A stretch of 33,547 nt of DNA from Anaerolineales bacterium. Lineage in GTDB: Bacteria; Chloroflexota; Anaerolineae; Anaerolineales; Villigracilaceae. Shown here one piece after another: positions 16,554 to 24,849 of the stretch. The translations under genes were made by a program, and so were the position numbers. The stretch lies in contig JADGEO010000025.1 of the NCBI GenBank assembly GCA_016744335.1, positions 1 through 33,547 of the forward strand, given 5' to 3'. The first letter of the stretch is position 1. Each line of letters opens with the position of its first letter. The notes below the pieces were generated by a model. That model did no database searches. It had not been told where the DNA came from and saw nothing but the letters and a program-made list of their open reading frames with translations.

Positions 16554-17712
16554 GGTTAATTTATTTCCTGCCTTAGTCATTGCGGGTCCGCCCCATAGCG
16601 GAAAATCAGTTTTATCTTTTTTGCTTTCTCAAAATTTAAGGGAGATGGGTATAGCCCATTATCTCTTACGCGCCGCACCCGATGGGGAGGGAAATTGGTT
16701 TCATGAGGGGAAGAGTAAGTGGGTTTATTCATTGCGTCAGAAGGAGAAAGGAGTTTTCTCGGCTGGTTTTATTAAACAAATTATTGCAATTATTAATGCT
16801 CGTTCTCTGCCCTTGCTGGTAGATGTAGGTGGCGCACCGCGTGGAGCACAATTCAATATCCTCAAAGCCTGTACTCATTCTATCATTTTATATAAAAACG
16901 ATAAAGATTTAGCCCAATGGCGGGATTATTGTGACGATGCAAACCTGATCCCTGTAGCAGAGCTATTTTCTTTACGCGAAGGGGATGAAAAAATAAAAAA
17001 AGCGCAACCTTTCCTATCCGCATCCATAAAAAATTTAGATCGTCAAAAAGCCCAAACAGGGATAAGCTTCGGAGCGGTTTTAGAAAGGGTTTCTGGTATT
17101 TTTTATTATCGTGCAAAAGAGTTAGAAAAAGTGCATACCGCAAGCGCACCTTATACGCCACAGCAAGAAAATAATTTCGCCCAAAAAATAGGAAAAACAA
17201 CCGCTAAACACCTCTGGGAAGCATCCGACTTAGCACTACTAAAAGAGATACTCCCACCCAAAGCTCCTTTTGCGCTCTATGGACGCGGTCCTGTTTGGTT
17301 AACTGGCTTTTTTTCTGCCCATAATAGCCCTGCGCCCTTTTCTGTTTTTGATATTCGCTACGGCTGGATTAATATAAACACAATAGAAGCAAAGGCAGAG
17401 GCATCTTTAAAATATAAAGCAAGCAAAAAACTGGGTGCCGATTGGATGGACTTAATCCTCCCGTCCCAAGAGGTATTACCTGAGGATATTTCCATCCCCA
17501 TCTGGGAAGGGCGGAGCGGACTTGTTTTGAGCGGGATTCTCCCCAAATGGCTTTATGCGGTGCTGACGGCTTTTTATGCCCCCAAACGCGCGTGGATAGG
17601 CATCTACGAACCTAGAGAAAATCGCGTCATCGTCATCTTTAGCCGCGTCCCCTCACCAACTTTGGGAGAGAGTATTTTTCTTGATGAGGGCATTGCCACC
17701 GGCAAGGGGTAA
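16552..17712 (+). CDS. csx3: P-loop ATPase-Csx3 fusion, candidate ring nuclease
   Basis: A 386-residue protein. The N-terminus is a P-loop NTPase with Walker A GPPHSGKS (residues 12-19) and a likely Walker B LPLLVDVGG (about 86-94). The C-terminal half has two Csx3-like repeats: FALYGRGPVWLTGFFSAH with FDIRYGW, and LVLSGILPKWLYAVLTAFY with IGIYEPRENRVIVIFS. Csx3 degrades cyclic tetra-adenylate, so this fusion is a plausible off-switch for the cOA signal; what the ATPase part does is unknown. GGAGG four bases before the ATG fixes the start. It is the only cas-related gene here on the plus strand, divergent from the CARF-HTH gene. Confidence 0.83.
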   Translation: MVNLFPALVIAGPPHSGKSVLSFLLSQNLREMGIAHYLLRAAPDGEGNWFHEGKSKWVYSLRQKEKGVFSAGFIKQIIAIINARSLPLLVDVGGAPRGAQFNILKACTHSIILYKNDKDLAQWRDYCDDANLIPVAELFSLREGDEKIKKAQPFLSASIKNLDRQKAQTGISFGAVLERVSGIFYYRAKELEKVHTASAPYTPQQENNFAQKIGKTTAKHLWEASDLALLKEILPPKAPFALYGRGPVWLTGFFSAHNSPAPFSVFDIRYGWININTIEAKAEASLKYKASKKLGADWMDLILPSQEVLPEDISIPIWEGRSGLVLSGILPKWLYAVLTAFYAPKRAWIGIYEPRENRVIVIFSRVPSPTLGESIFLDEGIATGKG

Positions 17713-17744
17713 AGATATGCTACCTCTCTTTTATGACGCCCCAT

Positions 17745-18386
17745 CTACCCCACCAACTCCTCCGCAATCAACTCAGCTTGCTTGAGCACCGTCTCGGTCA
17801 CTAGCTTCTGCATATCGGGGGGATAACCGAATTGACGTAGGGTGCGTTTTACAATTACTTTCAATTTGGCGCGCACACTTTCTTTGATTGTCCAGTCAAT
17901 GGAGGTGTTCTTTCGCACGCGCTCGGTGAGAACAACTGCCAGCTCGCGTAGTTTGTCTTGCTGCATCAGGTCACGGGCACTGTCGTTGTTGGCAACGGCG
18001 GTGTAGAAGGCATACTCAAATTCGCTCAAGTCCATTGATTTGGCTTCTTCATCCATATTTTCAATGTCTTTAGCGAGTTCGATCAGCTCTTCAATAACCT
18101 GCGCCGAAGTGATGGCTTTGTTGTGATAACGCTGGAGAGATTCTTCGAGCATATCCAGCAGAGATTTACTTTGGACGAGATTCTTTTTCATCCGTGCTTT
18201 AATCTCATCATTGAGCAGCTTACGCAACACTTCCAGTGCGACGTTTTTATGCTCCATATTTTTGATTTCAAGCAGGAATTCTTCGGAGAGAATCGAAATG
18301 TCGGGTTTCTTTAGCCCGGCGGCATAGAAGATGTCAACGACCTGTTCGGAGACGAGTGCGGAGGTCATACTTCGGCGTATTCCCAT
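17745..18386 (-). pseudogene. Orphan C-terminal fragment of a second type I restriction HsdR
   Basis: The 213-residue frame from 18386 matches, from about residue 13 on (SEQVVDIFYAAGLKKPDIS), the C-terminal domain of type I restriction motor subunits (DUF3387): SLDMLEESL-like helices, LSEFEYAFYTAVANN, then DWTIKESVRAKLKVIVKRTL and FGYPPDMQKLV. This domain normally ends a protein of about 1000 residues and helps assembly with HsdM/HsdS. The nuclease and helicase parts are missing, and the full HsdR at 19800-22907 has its own C-terminus, so this is a relic of another system. Its first dozen codons are not HsdR but lie in DNA related to the PC4-like gene read in another frame, so it is a chimeric join. 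Confidence 0.85.
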
Positions 18387-18415
18387 TCCTGCTAACCAGA
18401 TTCAGTTCCTTCGTC
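18358..18415 (-). pseudogene. Partial diverged copy of the PC4-like gene
   Basis: On minus this stretch reads TKELNLVS.NGN.PKYDLRT in one frame, nearly the same as residues 21-40 of the PC4-like protein encoded at 18797-19015. The DNA is about 80-85% identical over roughly 58 bp by eye. It overlaps the start of the orphan HsdR frame. It marks an older copy of the island's 3' genes that was cut and joined to hsdR sequence. Confidence 0.8.
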
Positions 18416-18509
18416 CCTAAATTTCACACTCAGAATTTGGGGAGCGCGAAGTAGTTGCTTTACCAGATGCTCGATAGGACAGAAGGAGCATTACACTCGC
18501 CCATCCAAA

Positions 18510-18779
18510 CTAATCCCACATCCCAACATGATGCAACACGCCAGGTTGCCCACACTTTGGACATGCCAGCATATCTTCATCACATTCGATAATCTCCAGC
18601 TTGCGCCTGCATTCCGGACAACGTGGTCTTTTGCTGGCGGCAGGAGTTGTGACGATAATCTTGCAATGATTACAGCGAGCTAGGTCCTGGCAAGTATCTT
18701 TGCCCATCATCCCGCAGCCTGCAAACAATTCAGCCGTCATATAACCACAGGGACATTCAACCTGATAGATAGTGCCCAT
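18510..18779 (-). CDS. Small multi-CxxC zinc-ribbon protein
   Basis: An 89-residue protein with repeated metal-binding pairs: CPCG (9-12), CNHC (36-39), CPEC (54-57) and CPKC (73-76), plus further single Cys residues, so two zinc-ribbon-like folds are likely. Family not recognised; no enzyme motif is seen. It follows the PC4-like gene by 17 bp on the same strand and is the last intact gene of the restriction island. It could bind nucleic acid or another protein of the island, but nothing in the sequence shows which. Confidence 0.7.
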   Translation of the reverse strand: MGTIYQVECPCGYMTAELFAGCGMMGKDTCQDLARCNHCKIIVTTPAASKRPRCPECRRKLEIIECDEDMLACPKCGQPGVLHHVGMWD

Positions 18780-18796
18780 ATATATTCTTCTACTCC

Positions 18797-19015
18797 CTAC
18801 CCCACCTTATCCAACAAATCTTTCAAAATCTTCACTTCTTCCTCCGTCAGCGTGATACCCTTCCCCATCTTCTCATGCTCAGGAGCCCAAGTGCGGAGAT
18901 CATATTTTGGCGCGTTCCCATTCCAACTGACTAGATTCAATTCCTTCGTCCACCCCTTAGCTGATGTGGATAGCACCCCTATTTTTTTGATTATCTCATA
19001 GTTGATTTTTGACAT
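18797..19015 (-). CDS. PC4/YdbC-like DNA-binding protein
   Basis: A 72-residue protein: INYEIIKKIGVLSTSAKGWT, KELNLVSWNGNAPKYDLRTW, then GKGITLTEEEVKILKDLL. This is the YdbC/PC4 transcriptional coactivator fold, which binds single-stranded or melted DNA as a dimer. The start at 19015 has AAAAGGAG upstream; an upstream extension of the frame to 19096 runs through intergenic hairpins and is rejected. Such genes are seen beside type I restriction operons. A partial diverged copy lies at 18358-18415. Confidence 0.8.
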   Translation of the reverse strand: MSKINYEIIKKIGVLSTSAKGWTKELNLVSWNGNAPKYDLRTWAPEHEKMGKGITLTEEEVKILKDLLDKVG

Positions 19016-19036
19016 AATTTTCTCCTTTTCCAAACT

Positions 19037-19070
19037 CTTCCCCCCTCGGGGGAAGATGCCCGATAGGGCA
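19037..19070 (+). repeat. Double hairpin element sharing the CRISPR repeat core
   Basis: Two adjacent perfect hairpins between the YgjP-like gene and the PC4-like gene: CTTCCCCC-(CTC)-GGGGGAAG, then TGCCC-GATA-GGGCA. The plus strand contains ATGCCCGATAGGG, 13 bases identical to the core of the CRISPR repeat on its transcribed strand. It may be a dispersed genomic palindrome. No T-run follows. Confidence 0.6.
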
Positions 19071-19083
19071 AAGGGGGTGCACA

Positions 19084-19800
19084 CTAATAACCCCATTCCA
19101 CAAACCCCAGCGGAGCCTGATTGAGCTCATCCCGATGATGGCGCCACTGTGGCATGAATTGATCCATTAGCCTTCGAAATCTTTCATTATGAGATGCTTC
19201 CAGCAAGTGCACCATCTCATGGGCGAGTATATATTCAAGGCATTTTTTTGGCTTCTTGGCAAGTTCTGTGTTTAAACGGATATTTCCTTTAGCGTGATTA
19301 CAACTGCCCCACCTTGTTTTCATACGCTGTACAAATAGCTGATTAACTTTCACGCCTATCATTTTTTCCCATTCGGGGATCATTGGCTTCACAGCATCAC
19401 GCACAGCCTGACGATACCAGGCAGACAGAACTTCTGCACGCTTTTCGGGATTGTTCTCCGGGCGAACCGAGAGAAGAATTTCACTGTGCAGGAGTGTTAC
19501 AGATGGGGGGGCGTCTACTTCATTGATCCTGAGTAAAAAACGCCGTCCCCAAAGGTAATGGCTTTCACGGTCAATATACTCGCGTTCTGTTTCGCGCTCT
19601 TGCGCCAGCAGCTTGCCTTGTTCTTTGCGGATCCAATCGAGTTTGGAGATCGCATAGACACGGATGGTATCTAGCTTCATACGCGCTGGCGCGGCGATGC
19701 GGATTCGGCCAGTGGGTGGATGAACGCTCAAGTGGATATTCTTGATATCTTTGAAAACAACATCCACAGAAACATCTCCAATACTAAGCCGCTCAGTCAT
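19084..19800 (-). CDS. YgjP/SprT-like zinc metallopeptidase
   Basis: A 238-residue protein of the YgjP-like (DUF45, M48-related) family. It has the zinc site HEMVH at 194-198 with a further His at 204 (EASHNERF), and the upstream family signature MKTRWGSCNHAKGNIRLNTE (about 160-179). Such genes very often sit right after hsdR in type I restriction operons; their role there is not established, and protein turnover or control of the restriction complex is only a guess. Its ATG overlaps the hsdR stop by one base (TAATG), so translation is coupled. Confidence 0.9.
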   Translation of the reverse strand: MTERLSIGDVSVDVVFKDIKNIHLSVHPPTGRIRIAAPARMKLDTIRVYAISKLDWIRKEQGKLLAQERETEREYIDRESHYLWGRRFLLRINEVDAPPSVTLLHSEILLSVRPENNPEKRAEVLSAWYRQAVRDAVKPMIPEWEKMIGVKVNQLFVQRMKTRWGSCNHAKGNIRLNTELAKKPKKCLEYILAHEMVHLLEASHNERFRRLMDQFMPQWRHHRDELNQAPLGFVEWGY

Positions 19801-22800
19801 TAGTATCCATTATTTGGAGCCTCAATGATCTTGAAGATACGCTCGACTTCATCAACATCCTGCAAAATATCATAAATAGATTTTTTGATAACTTGCTCAC
19901 GAGCTTTGATACCACGCCAGCCATCAGGGCGATTTTTATTAACTGCGGTATCAATAGCCAAGGATAACTCTAAGGCAGGGTCTTCACTTGTAGAATACAG
20001 CCCCTTTTCATCAGTGATCACAGAGGCTGCTTCTTTCAGGTTGTTATATAAGGCAAGTTTTCCTGGATTATCCAATTGTTCAGGCGTTTCCTTTTCTCGC
20101 CCCTTCTCGACGGTAACAGCAACTTCTCCAATACGGTTAAGAAATTCTTCATACTCAATCGCTTTGGCTTTGCGGGCTGCGATGATCTCATCCAGCAAAG
20201 TGGACATCTTTTCATAAAAGGCTGGGTCATTCAGGTGTTCACGAATGATCTTGCTGCGGATATTATTCTCTATCGCTTCAGCTACAGCACTGTCATTTCC
20301 GACCAAATCGCTGAGTTTTGTATTAATCGCTTCAAGAATGCCTGTTTTCTCTATTACCTCCAGCAAGCCCATATCATCAAAGTGTGAGATCTTTCGTGGC
20401 TCGTCAGCTTCGATATAGGTGTCGATCAGGTGACGCATATCTGCCTCAAAGGGTTTCAGGTCGAGGGTCTCTCCGCTTGCATTCCGGATGATCTTGCGTA
20501 ATTTTAGATAATGCTCAAGTTGCCTTTTGATGCGGGTAATCTCAGCAGGGCTGTATCCAGCCAATGCCAGTTCATCGGTGATATTTGCATAGGCACGCAC
20601 AAAGGCAGCCGTTGCACGATATAGAGAGATGCGCTGGGGCTGATGGGCTTCCAGGTCTTCAGGGATTTCGGTATTCCCGCAGAAATAATGGATATGATCA
20701 AGGTCGCCACGCGGTGGCACTACCGGTTCACATAATAATGCCAGCGTTTCGATGGCATTATCAAGGCGCTCTCGGCTCTTGAGCAAACGGTTCTGCATTT
20801 GTATTTCTGAGCTTTCACCTGGGGTGCTATCATCCAGCTCGGATGTATATACAGCAATGGCACTCTCAACTTGGGGGAATAAATTCATATAGTCGACAAT
20901 ATAGCCAAGGTTTTTACTTTCATCATCTAGGCGATTGACGCGGCAGATTGCCTGAAATAAGCCATGATCCTGCATAGATTTATCAATATAGAGAAAGGTG
21001 CAAGGAGGGGCGTCAAAGCCAGTTAATAATTTATCCACTACGATCAGCAGGCTCATATTAGCTGGCTCTTCTGTAAAGAGCTTCTTCGCCCACTCTTCAT
21101 AGCTTTCTGTTTTCGACATGCCTGCATTGGCATCTACATCTTTGAGCAATTCAGTGTAGGTGTTATAGATAAATTGCTTATCCGTTTCTGTATTGGCACC
21201 TGTTTCTTCGAGGGTAATATCGCGCGCTTGTGGGTTATAGGAAGTCACCACCGCACATTTACCGCGGAGGGGAGTCTTTAGAAAGAGGTTGTAGTATTTA
21301 CTGGCTTCGTAAATACTGGAAGAGATCAGAATCGCGTTGCCCGTGCCTTCGCTAAGACGCGGACGGCGGCGGAAGTCAAGAATAATATTTTGGATCACCT
21401 TGCGCATTCTGGACTCTGAACTGCGAACCGTCTGCATCGTCCCCCATTGTTTTTTGAGTTCATCTTTTTGCCATTCGTTCAGGCCTTTGGAGACCAGCTC
21501 GAACCATTCATCGACGCTCTTCTGGGATGTCAGGTGCTGATCAATATCTCGTGCTTCATAGGCAAGGTCGAGAATTACACCATCTTCCACACCTTCGTTA
21601 AATTTATAGGTGTGGATATAGCTGTTGCTACCAAAAACTTCCAATGATGTTGCCTTATCTTTCTTCAGGAGCGGCGTGCCTGTAAAACCGATGAAGACCG
21701 CATTGGGCATGATTGCCTTCATGGCACGATGCAATTTGCCGCTCTGGGTGCGGTGGCACTCATCCACAAAGACGAAGATTTCGCCAACTGTCTGGCTGGG
21801 ATTTGCTTCAATCTCTTTGATATAAGCCTCGAAATTGGCAACACCTTTTTTCCCGAACTTATGGATCAAGGAACACAGCAGGCGCGGTGTAGCTTGCCCC
21901 AATTGCCTCATCAAATCCTGGCCACTTCTCGTGCGGGAGATATTCTTTTCACCCGAATCTCTGAACACACCCTCGATTTGTTTATCCAGTTCATCACGGT
22001 CGGTGACAATCGCCACGCGGGCGTGGGGATTATTTTCAAGGATCCATTTTGCCAGAAAAACCATCACGATGCTTTTGCCGCTGCCCTGCGTATGCCAGAT
22101 GATGCCGCCTTTTTTACGCAGCACATATTCCTGGGCGGCTTTGATGCCAAAATACTGATGGGGACGAGGCAATTTCTTTTTGCCATCGAACAAGACAAAA
22201 TCACGCATGAGTTCGATCAAGCGTCCCTTTTCACAGATTTTGAGCAGATATTTATCCAGTTTGTAGCCGATATTCTCTTCTTCGTCTTCCTTCCAATTGA
22301 GAAAATATTTTTCTGGGGTCCCAACGGTGCCATATTTTAGTCCCTCGCTATCGTTCCCGGCGAAGATGAATTGAACGGTAGTGAAGAACCATTCGTTGAA
22401 TTCTTTGCTTTGGTTAGATAGGTTCTGACGGATGCCTTTGCCGATCTCGACTCGGCTATTCTTTAGCTCCAAAACGCCGATTGCGATGCCGTTGACGTAG
22501 AGCACCACATCGGGACGGCGTTCACGGTTGCCTCGCAGGGTGACTTCTTCGGCGATGGAAAAGTCGTTCTTTTCAGGCTCATGCCAGTTGATCAGGTGAA
22601 CGGTTTCAGTCACTTCCCCCGCCACAACCTTGACCGACACGCCATAGCGCAGCATATTATAGACAGCCTGATTATTGGCATAGAGACTGCGATGATTATT
22701 ATCCGCTTCCCTGTGCAGCAGGTCGACGGCACGGTTGACCTGGGCTTCGCTATAGCCGCTCTTGAGTAGGTAGACTCTCAGGTGTTCTTCCCAGATATTA

Positions 22801-22907
22801 CTATTCTCATCATCAGAGCGATCGCCCAGATAATCATAGCCCAACTCATCGCGGAATAGGGCGACTACACGGTCTTGGGTGGCACGTTCGGGTTTGTTAA
22901 TAACCAT
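19800..22907 (-). CDS. hsdR: Type I restriction enzyme motor and nuclease subunit HsdR
   Basis: HsdR translocates DNA with ATP and cuts it far from the recognition site once bound to HsdM2-HsdS. The 1035-residue protein is full length. The N-terminal PD-(D/E)xK nuclease has Asp133 (RRPDVVLY) and Glu147-x-Lys149 (GVLELKN). The helicase part has Walker A GSGKS at 275-279, DECH at 382-385, and motif III FIGFTGTPL. A long helical C-terminus with YEEFLNRIGEVA completes it. It starts with ATG at 22907, four bases after the NucS-like gene, and is coupled to the YgjP-like gene downstream. Confidence 0.96.
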   Translation of the reverse strand: MVINKPERATQDRVVALFRDELGYDYLGDRSDDENSNIWEEHLRVYLLKSGYSEAQVNRAVDLLHREADNNHRSLYANNQAVYNMLRYGVSVKVVAGEVTETVHLINWHEPEKNDFSIAEEVTLRGNRERRPDVVLYVNGIAIGVLELKNSRVEIGKGIRQNLSNQSKEFNEWFFTTVQFIFAGNDSEGLKYGTVGTPEKYFLNWKEDEEENIGYKLDKYLLKICEKGRLIELMRDFVLFDGKKKLPRPHQYFGIKAAQEYVLRKKGGIIWHTQGSGKSIVMVFLAKWILENNPHARVAIVTDRDELDKQIEGVFRDSGEKNISRTRSGQDLMRQLGQATPRLLCSLIHKFGKKGVANFEAYIKEIEANPSQTVGEIFVFVDECHRTQSGKLHRAMKAIMPNAVFIGFTGTPLLKKDKATSLEVFGSNSYIHTYKFNEGVEDGVILDLAYEARDIDQHLTSQKSVDEWFELVSKGLNEWQKDELKKQWGTMQTVRSSESRMRKVIQNIILDFRRRPRLSEGTGNAILISSSIYEASKYYNLFLKTPLRGKCAVVTSYNPQARDITLEETGANTETDKQFIYNTYTELLKDVDANAGMSKTESYEEWAKKLFTEEPANMSLLIVVDKLLTGFDAPPCTFLYIDKSMQDHGLFQAICRVNRLDDESKNLGYIVDYMNLFPQVESAIAVYTSELDDSTPGESSEIQMQNRLLKSRERLDNAIETLALLCEPVVPPRGDLDHIHYFCGNTEIPEDLEAHQPQRISLYRATAAFVRAYANITDELALAGYSPAEITRIKRQLEHYLKLRKIIRNASGETLDLKPFEADMRHLIDTYIEADEPRKISHFDDMGLLEVIEKTGILEAINTKLSDLVGNDSAVAEAIENNIRSKIIREHLNDPAFYEKMSTLLDEIIAARKAKAIEYEEFLNRIGEVAVTVEKGREKETPEQLDNPGKLALYNNLKEAASVITDEKGLYSTSEDPALELSLAIDTAVNKNRPDGWRGIKAREQVIKKSIYDILQDVDEVERIFKIIEAPNNGY

Positions 22908-22911
22908 AAGT

Positions 22912-23838
22912 TTATGCTTTTACTAATTTGAAACTAACCTGATACCGATAGAACTCAATATTTGTCGTAACTGATAATGCCCTGCGAATACGAAGGTCAT
23001 CTTCATGGGCGATAATGATTCCTTTTACATTTTGGTAATCCTCGGCAAGCACATCTTTTACATAGCCCATATAACGCTGAATTTGACCAACAACCGCATC
23101 GCTGGCTCTTCCTTTTTTCAACTCAATGACCAGAAGGGTTCTCTCATCCTTGCTCACAGCTAGAATATCAAGTGGCCCTGTGTCTGTCTCATATTGCTGA
23201 CCAACCATCTCACCCTCTTCCTCGTAAATATCGTAATCCTTGCTAAGCTCTGTGGCTGACCAATTCGCAATTAGAAATTCTTCCAGATGTATTTCCAGTG
23301 CAAACTCAGAAGGATTTTCAATAGTTTTATCAGTTGAAAATATTTTTGCAATTTTTTCACCACCGATCAACATTTCGATTTCTTTGTAGTGGCCAGATAC
23401 ACTTCTTAAGGTACCAGGGCCACCTGTTGAAGCTTTAAGATCTTCGCTCATATCATCCCGATCGATGGTCTGACTTAACCACTGAACAGGACGGCGATGG
23501 GGCAACGCTGTTTCTGGCTGGTACAAGTAATCTCCGGTGACTTCTGCAATATGGTAATGACCGTTGCCGTCTGGGCAGAGCACAATATCTCCAGTATTTA
23601 CGCCTTTGCCAGCAGTCCACAGGGCTCCACAGGCCAAGCCAGCAGCTATCTTGGATTTATTGGGAAAGCTTTCCAGATACACGGGAATATAGGCTTTATT
23701 AAAATCTCGCCATTCATCGGGGAATTTGTCTTTTAAATCTTCATCGATCCTGAAATCTACCCCAACAAAATTCCCATCAAAACATTCTTGTGCATACTTG
23801 CTGCCTTTGCCTAGCATCAAACGATAATAATTCTTCAT
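22912..23838 (-). CDS. NucS/DUF91-like PD-(D/E)xK nuclease domain protein
   Basis: A 308-residue protein from the ATG at 23838, which has GGAGG upstream; a start at 23859 is less likely. The C-terminal domain (about 195-305) has the NucS/DUF91-type nuclease core: YETDTGPLDILAVS with Asp224, LLVIELKKG with Glu239-x-Lys241, and VVGQIQRYMGYV with Gln252. The N-terminal half (GDIVLCPDGNGHYHIAEVTG) resembles a small beta-barrel or PUA/EVE-like reader domain; that is tentative. A reader joined to a nuclease suggests a modification-dependent or accessory restriction enzyme, fitting its place between hsdS and hsdR. Substrate unknown. Confidence 0.75.
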   Translation of the reverse strand: MKNYYRLMLGKGSKYAQECFDGNFVGVDFRIDEDLKDKFPDEWRDFNKAYIPVYLESFPNKSKIAAGLACGALWTAGKGVNTGDIVLCPDGNGHYHIAEVTGDYLYQPETALPHRRPVQWLSQTIDRDDMSEDLKASTGGPGTLRSVSGHYKEIEMLIGGEKIAKIFSTDKTIENPSEFALEIHLEEFLIANWSATELSKDYDIYEEEGEMVGQQYETDTGPLDILAVSKDERTLLVIELKKGRASDAVVGQIQRYMGYVKDVLAEDYQNVKGIIIAHEDDLRIRRALSVTTNIEFYRYQVSFKLVKA

Positions 23839-23874
23839 GGTGCCCTCCTTGTGCGCCACTTTGACAATATGCCA

Positions 23875-23950
23875 TCACACCAACCTCACCTTCCCAGTCA
23901 GCAGAGCGGACATCATCCCTGCTTCCCCTCCAGTGCAGCAATCTCGGCAA
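23875..23950 (-). pseudogene. Remnant of an HsdS 3' end
   Basis: On minus the sequence reads EIAALEGKQG and, after a frameshift, MMSALLTGKVRLV and a stop. The intact hsdS at 24850-26034 ends EVAVLEGKLSKARLVKQG, MMQELLTGRVRLV. The remnant thus keeps the last conserved helix with an internal deletion of about eight codons and a one-base shift. It lies between the SDR gene and the NucS-like gene, where hsdS would once have ended. Confidence 0.82.
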
Positions 23951-23969
23951 TGAAACGGACCATAGAATG

Positions 23970-24773
23970 CTATCTATCGCTAAACCCATAAATTTCAGCT
24001 ACTTTGCTTACAGATATGCATTGTCCTGTTCGCTGCATAAGACCAACATCGGACGCTAATTCTGCTACCGCTCTACCAGTAAACTCTGGTTTTTCATCAG
24101 GGTTCACATACTGTGTTTCTAGAACCATTTCTGTGGCAACAAGATCTCCCGGATATAACGATAGTACAGGTACACGGATGTCGTCCCTGCGAAAATCTTG
24201 TGCCATGAGATATGTCAAATTATCCGTTGCTTTTTTGGACAGGGTATAGAGCAAGTCTCCAATGTAATTTTCTTCATCTAATTTTGTTGAAATATTGATG
24301 ATTGTGCCTTGTTTTTGATGAGAGAAAAAGTATTTTGTTGCAAAATAGCTGGCCATGAAATGAGCGCGTATTGCTGCGTTAATTTTGTAATCCCATAACT
24401 CTGTAGGTTGTCTCCAGAACACCTGTTTGAACGCTTGAAAGCCTTTGCTTTCGTATCCTCCCCAAACATTATTCACCAATAATTCCAACTGCCCTTTTTC
24501 ACGCTTTATTCTTTTGAACAAAGCTTCAACTTCTTCATCGTTTGTGTGGTCACACTTTACGGGAATTCCCTCTCCTCTGTTCGCATTTACGATATCTGCG
24601 ACTTCTTCGATCGTCGCACCATAGTCTTCTGTTTTTGATGTTGACCTACTAGATCTGCCTGTTATGTAGACCGTCATACCATAAGCACCAAGGACACGCG
24701 CAATCCCTTTTCCCATTCCCCTGCTCGCTCCTGTAACAACAGCAACTTTTCCTCGAAGACTTTGTCCGTTCAT
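23970..24773 (-). CDS. Short-chain dehydrogenase/reductase, DHRS1-like
   Basis: A 267-residue NAD(P)-dependent oxidoreductase. It has the Rossmann motif VTGASRGMGKG, the NNVWGG variant of the NNAG motif, the catalytic Ser region IINISTK, and YTLSK matching the Tyr-x-x-x-Lys pair. The pattern resembles DHRS1-type members; the substrate cannot be read from sequence. The ATG at 24773 has GGAGG eight bases upstream and is preferred to 24788. It is out of place inside a restriction operon, between intact hsdS and an hsdS remnant, so it was probably inserted later. TTGACA lies upstream at 24817-24822 on minus, a possible own promoter, but no good -10 is seen. Confidence 0.88.
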   Translation of the reverse strand: MNGQSLRGKVAVVTGASRGMGKGIARVLGAYGMTVYITGRSSRSTSKTEDYGATIEEVADIVNANRGEGIPVKCDHTNDEEVEALFKRIKREKGQLELLVNNVWGGYESKGFQAFKQVFWRQPTELWDYKINAAIRAHFMASYFATKYFFSHQKQGTIINISTKLDEENYIGDLLYTLSKKATDNLTYLMAQDFRRDDIRVPVLSLYPGDLVATEMVLETQYVNPDEKPEFTGRAVAELASDVGLMQRTGQCISVSKVAEIYGFSDR

Positions 24774-24849
24774 TGATTGATCCTCCATTTTCGTATTCGT
24801 TTTTCATCAGTTAACTACAAATGTCAATATCGTGTTTTTTCAGTGTCAC

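Noticed and set aside
21729..22340. A 203-codon plus-strand frame opposite hsdR
   Set aside because: It lies wholly antisense to the conserved helicase region of hsdR and shows no family pattern.
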